Assembly (NCBI GenBank): GCA_012728465.1
Contig: JAAYFB010000321.1
Coordinates: forward strand, 1-9,264
DNA length: 9,264 nt
Source of the DNA: Proteiniphilum sp.
Lineage (GTDB): Bacteria; Bacteroidota; Bacteroidia; Bacteroidales; Dysgonomonadaceae
Direction of reading: 5' to 3'
A program made the translations under genes and the position numbers. The notes beneath the pieces were generated by a model. It did no database searches. It worked only from the letters and a program-made list of their open reading frames with translations, and was not told the origin of the DNA. This document shows positions 1 to 5,436 of this stretch, piece after piece (the stretch's first letter is position 1; each line of letters begins with the position of its first letter).

Positions 1-58
1 AGATGTTTATGACGTTGAAGAAACAATATTATGTGTCACAATAATAGAATTATATCAA

Positions 59-1504
59 TCATCGCCCTTTTTTAAACAAGAAAACGAATAACGTGAACAC
101 ATTCAAAATCTCTAAACGCCCCACTAGCATATTGGCAGATAGAAGATACTTTGCTAACGAGGGCAATTGAGAATAGTTCCCCAACGAGCTTATTTCATTA
201 AATCCTGGCCCGACGTTGCCTATTGTGGATATAGAAATACTTAGCGCCGTCATTCCATCAACTTGCATTGCAGCAAGAAGAAGAGTTACAACAAAGAATA
301 CTATTATATATAAAATAATATGAACCATGGTTTGATACTCCATCTCTTCAGTAATGACATTTCCATCCATTTTGGCAATATACAAGCCCTTGGGATGAAG
401 AAGTTGCTTCATTTGTCTATTGAGAGACACAAAATATAGATAAATCCTATCAAACTTTATTCCTCCTCCAGTAGAACCCACCATAGCACATTGTAACATA
501 AAGTACAACATCAATATTTTTGAAAATATAGGCCATACATTGGTATCAGTAGTAGCAAAACCAGTGGTTGATGCTAGTGAAACCACTTGAAATGAAGCAT
601 GTCTAAATCCTTCTCCAATGCTATATCCATTTTCAGAAACTAAATCAAAGGCGATAAGTGTAATACCTATAAGAAGAATTATCGTGAATGAGCGAACTAC
701 TTTAGATTTGAAAATATTGGTATTACTACCCGTAATAGTTAGAAACAACATCCCGAAATGCAGGCTACTAAGATACATGAATATGGTAATGGTTAGCTCT
801 ATGCCTACATTATCATAATAGGAAACACTTAAATTTTTAGTAGAAAAGCCTCCCGTAGCTATTGTGGCAAATGAGTGACAGATAGAATCAAAAAATGACA
901 TGCCTTGAACCCATAAAAGAAGCGTGAGAACAGCATTTAAAATAATATAGACAATGGCAATAGACTTAACTATATGTTTAGACCTCATCTTAAAACTCAT
1001 CAACGAAAGATTGGAAACCTCACTTTTGTATATTGATGTCTGCACCCCTTTGGCATCGGGCAAAATGAGTAGAACAAACAATATTACTCCTATACCTCCC
1101 AAAAAATGAGTAGAGGATCGCCAAAATAGCAAACCTTTTGTCAACTTTTCCACATCTTGCAATATAGTAGCACCTGTGGTGGTATATCCCGAAACACTTT
1201 CGAATATGGCATCTACTATGCTAAACTCCCCACCCCATAGTGCATAAGGTATCGCTCCAAAAAGACATGTGACAATCCAACCAAAAACTGTTATTGCTAC
1301 TCCCTCATGAAAGTTAATATCTAATATCTCCTTCACAAATATTTGTGGCAACAGCCCCGCTATACTACAGCCTAAAAATGAGACAATGAGTGGCACAAAA
1401 GAGCTCTCGCCATTAAAAAAAGATATAGCAGCTGATATTACCAAAAAGAAAGAGTTAAATAGAAGTGCGTATCCTATATATTTTATTATTGCTTTTGTAC
1501 GCAT
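59..1504 (-). CDS. trkH: TrkH family potassium uptake protein (membrane subunit)
   Basis: Inner-membrane K+ translocating subunit of a Trk/Ktr-type system; in this family it normally works with a cytoplasmic nucleotide-binding TrkA/KtrA subunit. At 481 residues it has the usual TrkH length. All four pore loops are visible: SGYTTTGATI (about 105-114), ATIATGGFST (213-222), ASTTGFATT (311-319) and STIGNVGPGF (426-435), each with the filter glycine. Family motifs GSTGGGIK (343-350) and MLVGRLEI (459-466) are present, and hydrophobic segments fill the spaces between loops. The ATG start precedes a short basic stretch and the first membrane helix (about 8-30). No trkA lies beside it: upstream is an unrelated lipoprotein gene separated by a terminator, and only 58 bases remain downstream. 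It therefore probably has its own promoter, for which I see only a weak candidate (TTTATTTG, minus strand, 1550-1543, one mismatch to TAnnTTTG). The family call is firm; ion specificity and partner are inferred. Confidence 0.95.
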   Translation of the reverse strand: MRTKAIIKYIGYALLFNSFFLVISAAISFFNGESSFVPLIVSFLGCSIAGLLPQIFVKEILDINFHEGVAITVFGWIVTCLFGAIPYALWGGEFSIVDAIFESVSGYTTTGATILQDVEKLTKGLLFWRSSTHFLGGIGVILFVLLILPDAKGVQTSIYKSEVSNLSLMSFKMRSKHIVKSIAIVYIILNAVLTLLLWVQGMSFFDSICHSFATIATGGFSTKNLSVSYYDNVGIELTITIFMYLSSLHFGMLFLTITGSNTNIFKSKVVRSFTIILLIGITLIAFDLVSENGYSIGEGFRHASFQVVSLASTTGFATTDTNVWPIFSKILMLYFMLQCAMVGSTGGGIKFDRIYLYFVSLNRQMKQLLHPKGLYIAKMDGNVITEEMEYQTMVHIILYIIVFFVVTLLLAAMQVDGMTALSISISTIGNVGPGFNEISSLGNYSQLPSLAKYLLSANMLVGRLEILNVFTLFVFLFKKGR

Positions 1505-1610
1505 GTATAATTGTAGTTTGTTGTTTGAATTGGTATTTATAACAAATAAAAAGAAATTTGGTTGATGTTTTATTATGATATAATAAAGATATATTTCTTA
1601 ACCCTACAGT

Positions 1611-1651
1611 AAAAACAACAAAGGGTATGACTAAAAAGACATACCCTTTGT
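1611..1651 (-). terminator. Intrinsic terminator downstream of the lipoprotein gene
   Basis: A perfect 12-bp stem (ACAAAGGGTATG at 1618-1629 with CATACCCTTTGT at 1640-1651) encloses a 10-base loop. Read on the minus strand it is followed by a T-rich run, TTGTTTTT. It lies 70 bases past the lipoprotein stop codon and separates that gene from trkH. The + strand side lacks a comparable T run, so the direction is clear. Confidence 0.85.
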
Positions 1652-1720
1652 ATATTGTTCAATAGGTCAAAATTTATTTCGACTCTTGATTATAATTAAA
1701 TTAAAACATTTAGTACTGTA

Positions 1721-3409
1721 TTATCTCAATAGAGAAAGGAAATCAGCATTATTTTTATATTTAGCAAACTCCATATCTATAAGAGCTCTTGCCATTAAAC
1801 TTTTGTCAAGAGAGATAGCAGAGCGAAGGTTTGTCAAGACATCATTAAAGCTATTAGTTCTTGAACCAATTACAGCTAACAAATAATATGTCATTGCATC
1901 TGGTTGTTTGATAGACTTCAAAATACTTTCAGCATCAACATAGTTGCTTGTTAGTATTTGCGCTAAAGCAGCATTGTTTGATTGAACACCTTTCATTACA
2001 TCAGAAGCTTGATTGTAGTCTCCCTCCATGATATTAAGAAGTCCCATCACAGCCTCCAAGTTATTTGCCTCAGATGCTCTACCCAATAATGTTTTTGCTG
2101 ACTGAGTGTCACCATCCATCAATAAGAATAGTGCTTTATTTACATTAACCTCTGGTGCATTAGGAGCCACAGTTGCTGCACGCTCGATAGCTTGTTTAGC
2201 CAATGCATATTCGCCACGCTTGTAGTATGTTGTACCAATGTTGTTCCAGCCCCTATAATCTTGAGGGAAATGAACAGTTACGTATTGATATATTTTTTCA
2301 ATATCATCTTGGTTATCAGTAATAGTTGTAGCATACAGTAACTCTTCAGGCGATAGTTGTTTTGGATCATTTCTCCAGAACTCCATAATCTCATCATCAG
2401 ATTTGCCAATAATTTCGATATTTGCAATCAAACGAGAACGACGTAGTTGTGGAAGAATAGTTGTAGCTAAGTCACCATAAACTGCAGATATGTTCTTGAT
2501 TTCCGCTTCACGAGTTTCAGGATCTGTGTACATTGATAGAACTCTCAACACAAGGTCTTTATCTTGCAAGTTAGATGCTTCAAGTAGTTGACGGAAACCG
2601 TCCCAGTCTTGTGCTGTGTATCTTGCATTAACATCAGTATTGATATTTCTTTTCTTAAGCTCGCTCTCCACATACGAAGTAGTGTTTTTCTCACGTTGTG
2701 CAGCAAGTTTCTCGTTAAGAGAAAGACCACCATCGGGTGATGCATAAGCCGAAACCTCAATATCAAGATTTTGACGTGGATCTTTGAATGCCTCTTCGAT
2801 ACGTTTTTTCCAAGCATTGATATCGCTCTTGTTCAATTCTGACGATTGAAGATTAGCTTGCTGGATAACGAAATGAATGTTTGCATCTTGGGTCTCTTTG
2901 ATGATACGTTGGAAACCATCGTCAGCCACAGAAGGAGCTGTTGACTGAGCCGTTGCCAAAGCAGAAGTAGCAAGCACACCATCAGCAACTTTCACATCAG
3001 GTAGTTTAGCTTGTTTGTTTTTCACCTTGCCATCAAAACGAAGATAAAGCTCCGAGTTAAGCATTTCTGGTTGGAATGGGAATTTGAAAGTCAAGTTGAA
3101 GTTTGCACCTCTTTTGTATGGTACTTCAATAGCATTTCCCGCTACACTCTCGCCTTGGAAGCCTTGAGTATCTGCGTAAACCTCTTTGCTGTCAAACTTT
3201 AATACTGGAGTTACTTTTACAGTAGCTTTTTTCTTAAACCATTTCTCTGGGAAAGTTCCATTCACTGTTACAGGAACATCTTTGCCAACTGTTTCAAGTG
3301 GCGATGGTGTTGCCTTGAAATTAGATTGTGATAAGGGTTTCAAATTGCCACAAGAAGTTGTAAATACAACCATTGAAACCAATAGCGCATAAAAAAGATT
3401 TTTTTTCAT
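1721..3409 (-). CDS. Outer-membrane lipoprotein with OmpA-like region and TPR repeats
   Basis: Predicted lipoprotein of 562 residues with an N-terminal signal MKKNLFYALLVSMVVFTTSC, giving lipidation at Cys20. No acidic export signal follows the Cys (GNLKPL), so surface exposure is not supported. Residues about 40-130 look like a beta-rich domain. Residues about 176-265 resemble the OmpA/MotB peptidoglycan-associated fold, including SAYASPDGGLSLNEKLAAQR (220-239). Next comes a segment with WDGFRQLLEAS (269-279) and ILPQLRRSRL (318-327), which I associate with OmpA-like proteins of Bacteroidales. The C-terminal third has TPR helices: the clearest repeat is about 384-417 (WNNIGTTYYKRGEYALAKQAIE), followed by degenerate ones. 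A role as an envelope scaffold that binds peptidoglycan or partner proteins is inference. It is preceded by a 304-base spacer with a candidate promoter and ends at a strong terminator, so it is probably monocistronic. I do not recognise a named gene. Confidence 0.88.
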   Translation of the reverse strand: MKKNLFYALLVSMVVFTTSCGNLKPLSQSNFKATPSPLETVGKDVPVTVNGTFPEKWFKKKATVKVTPVLKFDSKEVYADTQGFQGESVAGNAIEVPYKRGANFNLTFKFPFQPEMLNSELYLRFDGKVKNKQAKLPDVKVADGVLATSALATAQSTAPSVADDGFQRIIKETQDANIHFVIQQANLQSSELNKSDINAWKKRIEEAFKDPRQNLDIEVSAYASPDGGLSLNEKLAAQREKNTTSYVESELKKRNINTDVNARYTAQDWDGFRQLLEASNLQDKDLVLRVLSMYTDPETREAEIKNISAVYGDLATTILPQLRRSRLIANIEIIGKSDDEIMEFWRNDPKQLSPEELLYATTITDNQDDIEKIYQYVTVHFPQDYRGWNNIGTTYYKRGEYALAKQAIERAATVAPNAPEVNVNKALFLLMDGDTQSAKTLLGRASEANNLEAVMGLLNIMEGDYNQASDVMKGVQSNNAALAQILTSNYVDAESILKSIKQPDAMTYYLLAVIGSRTNSFNDVLTNLRSAISLDKSLMARALIDMEFAKYKNNADFLSLLR

Positions 3410-3713
3410 TGTTTTTAGTTGATTTATTTATATATTTTTTGCTTGAAATCTTTTGTTTATTTTTCATTTAATCGTTCTATAAGGAACTTATACCGCAGAT
3501 TAATTCATTATAAAACTCAGAACAAAAATAACACATTAATATGATATTAAAAAGCATGTGGTTCACATTTTAGATGTTTTAAGGATAAAAAAATAGATAA
3601 AAGGCTAATTCATCGATTAAATATATGAAATTCAGTGCAATAATTCTGCAACTGTGCATTTATTTAACCGATAAACATTAATAACAACTAAGCTAGAAAT
3701 AAGATAATCTGCG
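3410..3713. other. Intergenic spacer between sigma factor and lipoprotein genes
   Basis: This very AT-rich 304-base spacer contains the candidate lipoprotein promoter. It also has a weak 7-bp stem with a bulged base (3633-3654), which lacks a T run and so is a poor terminator for the sigma factor gene. No open frame or RNA gene is visible. Read-through from the sigma gene into the lipoprotein gene cannot be excluded. Confidence 0.6.
3523..3530 (-). promoter_or_regulatory. Candidate -7 box for the lipoprotein gene
   Basis: The minus strand reads TATTTTTG, an exact match to the Bacteroidetes TAnnTTTG -7 consensus. Its position predicts a leader of roughly 105 bases. At the expected -33 spacing there is only a T run and no clear TTG, so the call rests on the -7 box alone. 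In DNA this AT-rich such a match can arise by chance. Confidence 0.35.
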
Positions 3714-4301
3714 TTACGACAAAATCATATCATTTTCCTGTGCCACCCTACGCATATTAAGTATTGCATATCGCATACGCCCCAAAGCGGTATTGATGCT
3801 AACTCCGGTTTTATCTGCTATCTCCTTAAAACTCATATCGTTGTAGTAGCGCATATTAAGCACCTCCCGTTGCATTTCGGGAAGAGCATCAACCAGTCGT
3901 TTGACATCCGAGTGTATTTGATTTTTCACCATACTAGTCTCTATCGTTTCGTCGCTAAACTTCGAGTTATTAAACAAATCGTATTCATACTCATCATTTG
4001 ATATTAAGCTATGCTTCTGTTCGCTTCTAAAATAATCTACAACTAAATTATGAGCAATGCGCGAAATCCACGAGCGAAATTTACCCGACTCTGTATATTT
4101 ACCTCGCTTTATCGTGGTTATAGCTTTTATGAATGTTTCTTGAAAAATATCATCTGCAAGATCGCGATTGCGAACCAGATAAAAGATATATGAGAAGAGT
4201 GTCTCCTCGTATTTAGAGAATAAAGCCTCAAATGCCTTATTGTTGCCTTTTGCATACAATGTTACCAACTCTTCGTCGGTCATTGACAAAAATTTATCCA
4301 T
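3714..4301 (-). CDS. ECF-type RNA polymerase sigma factor (sigma-70 family, RpoE-like)
   Basis: Alternative sigma factor that would direct RNA polymerase to a dedicated set of promoters. The ATG start gives 195 residues, normal for an ECF sigma. Region 2 spans about 22-95, with the core-binding DLADDIFQETFIKA (47-60) and the -10-recognising FRSWISRIAHNLVVDYFR (75-92). After a variable acidic linker (about 95-130), region 4 runs from about 137 to 186: ALPEMQREVLNMRYYNDMS, then the helix-turn-helix FKEIADKTGVSINTALGRMR (158-177). An in-frame TTG three codons upstream (4308-4310) is possible but I prefer the ATG. No anti-sigma factor gene adjoins it on either side, which is unusual among ECF sigmas but seen in Bacteroidales. 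The flanking genes do not reveal its regulon. Family assignment is firm; the stimulus is unknown. Confidence 0.94.
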   Translation of the reverse strand: MDKFLSMTDEELVTLYAKGNNKAFEALFSKYEETLFSYIFYLVRNRDLADDIFQETFIKAITTIKRGKYTESGKFRSWISRIAHNLVVDYFRSEQKHSLISNDEYEYDLFNNSKFSDETIETSMVKNQIHSDVKRLVDALPEMQREVLNMRYYNDMSFKEIADKTGVSINTALGRMRYAILNMRRVAQENDMILS

Positions 4302-4334
4302 TACTTTCAATATTAAAACAGTTAATTTAATTGA

Positions 4335-4347
4335 GTAATGTCATTAC
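4335..4347. promoter_or_regulatory. 13-bp palindrome in the sigma factor leader
   Basis: GTAATG-T-CATTAC is a perfect dyad with a single central base, 34-46 bases upstream of the sigma factor ATG. It lies between the candidate promoter and the start codon, where an operator or mRNA structure could act. Short palindromes occur by chance in AT-rich DNA, so this is tentative. Confidence 0.25.
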
Positions 4348-4423
4348 AATAGGCAGAAAAGTTTTTAAGTTTGGTTTATTTTTTATTATACAATCACAAA
4401 GAACGAATAATTTATCTAATAAA

Positions 4424-4455
4424 CAAAAATAATTTAGTTAAAAGATTAATCGCAA
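4424..4455 (-). promoter_or_regulatory. Candidate promoter of the sigma factor gene
   Basis: On the minus strand a TTG (4455-4453, inside TTTTGTTGCG) is followed after 21 bases by TATTTTTG (4431-4424). This pair fits the Bacteroidetes primary-sigma promoter with -33 TTG and -7 TAnnTTTG. The predicted leader is about 115 bases and includes the palindrome at 4335-4347. It is the best two-part promoter match noticed in the window. Confidence 0.45.
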
Positions 4456-4664
4456 CAAAATAGTTGTAATGAAAATTGAGTAAAAATGAATTGAAGTTTA
4501 TTACATCTACTGTTATTTGAAAGAATTTACCCCCTGATGGATATATATACACATATGTTAGGCTTCAAATTATACAAAACAATGAATATCTAATAGTTAT
4601 ATTGATAAATATCGGGATAATTGGCTTTAAACCATCAGTTAACATCGCATTTCGAGCCCAAAAA
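4456..4664. other. Gene-free AT-rich stretch left of the tandem repeat
   Basis: No gene is visible here. Fragments resembling the neighbouring repeat occur: the words GGCTTCAAA at 4561 and GGCTTTAAA at 4623 match GGCTTCAAA at 4908 and AGCTTCAAA at 5001. The repeat may therefore have decayed copies reaching left to about 4560. A short alternating AT tract lies near 4540-4555. Confidence 0.5.
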
Positions 4665-5055
4665 GCACTCAATTACAAATGTATTTTAGCTCTCCGAGCT
4701 GTGAATGGTCCAAGTGTAAAGTGTGTTTTTGAAGAAATGGATCCAAAAGGGCTAAAAAACAAATGTGATTTGTCGCTTTTGGATGCAAAAGTCCCAAAAG
4801 ACAAACGTTTTTTTGCCCTCCGCAAGAAAAAAGTACTCAATTACAAATGTGTTTTTGCCCGCTTAGCTGTGAATGGTCCAAGTGTAATTCCGTTTTACAG
4901 AAAAAATGGCTTCAAAAATGTTAATTACGTTTCATTTACAGCACTTTTTGGACACGAAAAACTCAAAACAAATTATTTTCATTGCCTACGGAGTAGAAAA
5001 AGCTTCAAATAACAAACGTTTTTTGCCCTCGTAGCTGTGAATGGTCCAAGTGTAA
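4665..5055. repeat. Degenerate tandem repeat, 168-bp period, about 2.3 copies
   Basis: A 23-bp core beginning AGCTGTGAATGGTCC and ending AAGTGTAA is identical at 4697-4719, 4865-4887 and 5033-5055, at exactly 168-bp intervals. Unit 1 is 4665-4832, unit 2 is 4833-5000, and a partial unit 3 starts at 5001. Counting by hand, 4665-4719 and 4833-4887 match at 48 of 55 positions without gaps. The rest of each unit aligns more loosely, with shared stretches such as an A-rich TGG-TCAAAA segment. Shorter sub-repeats (ACAAAYGT followed by a T run and GCCC) recur at about 4673, 4801, 4843 and 5014, so the units are mosaics. A frame stays open through the block because 168 is 56 codons, but it lacks good coding signs. 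The function is unknown. Confidence 0.85.
4741..4784. repeat. Nested inverted repeat inside repeat unit 1
   Basis: The outer arms ATCCAAAAG (4741-4749) and CTTTTGGAT (4776-4784) are perfectly complementary. Inside them, ACAAAT (4759-4764) and ATTTGT (4768-4773) form a second perfect stem around GTG. The result would be a two-tier stem-loop with an asymmetric internal loop on either strand. The outer arms are only partly kept in unit 2. Confidence 0.55.
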
Positions 5056-5064
5056 AATGTTTTT

Positions 5065-5084
5065 AATTGGTTCGCGAGCCAATT
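5065..5084. repeat. Near-perfect 20-bp palindrome at the right end of the repeat block
   Basis: AATTGG and CCAATT flank TTCGCGAG, whose outer bases can extend the stem. It lies 10 bases beyond the last repeat core and is followed on the + strand by a short TTTT. It could be a weak terminator for a rightward transcript or a protein-binding dyad. Two smaller dyads follow at 5096-5113 and 5114-5136. Confidence 0.45.
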
Positions 5085-5374
5085 TTGCAGATTGCTCAAC
5101 ATCTATTTGTTGATTATCTCCTCAAAATTTAGATAACAAGATAGGAATGTATAGTAATCTGAGGTTTATCACTGACGCCAACTTACATCTTTAGTATTTT
5201 CAGCTGCAATAACCAAAAAACAATAAGAAAGTATGCGAGATTTAAGAGATATATCATGAATTTTGTATGAGGTTATTATCGATTAAAGATGATTGTAAGC
5301 CATTTAAGGAATTGCGAATTGTACTGAAATTAGTTTTACTGTAAACGCAAACAAATATAGGTACTATTCAACAT
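5085..5374. other. Gene-free stretch right of the tandem repeat
   Basis: No open frame of useful length exists on either strand. Two short stem-loops abut each other: TCAACA/TGTTGA (5096-5113) and TTATCT/AGATAA (5114-5136). A minus-strand TATATTTG at 5359-5352 matches the -7 consensus but has no -33 partner. No transfer RNA or known riboswitch pattern was recognised. Confidence 0.5.
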
Positions 5375-5410
5375 AAAAAAAGGTATGACCACATTGTAGC
5401 CACACCTTTA
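5375..5410 (-). terminator. Intrinsic terminator of the etfB-etfA-acd operon
   Basis: On the minus strand an 11-bp stem, AAGGTGTGGCT pairing with GGTCATACCTT (three G-U pairs), encloses a 7-base loop and is followed by a run of T (+ strand A run 5375-5381). It starts 27 bases after the dehydrogenase stop codon. Position, stem and T tract fit a rho-independent terminator closing the three-gene operon. Confidence 0.85.
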
Positions 5411-5436
5411 CATATATCTAAACTGAATTATCAGCC

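Noticed and set aside
3011..3392. Open frames on the + strand opposite the lipoprotein gene
   Set aside because: They lie antisense to a well-supported gene and their translations show no family features. The same holds for + strand frames at 618-818, 1686-1886, 5575-5787, 6685-7006 and 8116-8316, and for the minus-strand frame at 2545-2817 within the lipoprotein gene.
3633..3654. Stem CAG(T)TGCA / TGCACTG downstream of the sigma factor gene
   Set aside because: Seven pairs with a bulge and no T tract afterwards; too weak to call a terminator.
3494..3713. 9-bp inverted repeat CGCAGATTA / TAATCTGCG bounding the spacer
   Set aside because: One 9-bp match between arms about 200 bases apart is within chance for a spacer of this size, and no duplication or element lies between the arms.
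4302..4310. TTG at 4308-4310 as the sigma factor start
   Set aside because: It adds only three residues before a good ATG that fits the usual ECF N-terminus, and no ribosome site favours it.
4602..5012. Open frame of 136 codons considered as a hypothetical protein gene
   Set aside because: It has a TTG start, no ribosome site, lies wholly in the tandem repeat, and the repeat divergence does not favour synonymous changes. The 168-bp period explains the open frame.
4697..5055. CRISPR-like array of three identical 23-bp repeats
   Set aside because: The 145-bp spacers are far too long and are related to one another, only three copies exist, and no cas gene is present.
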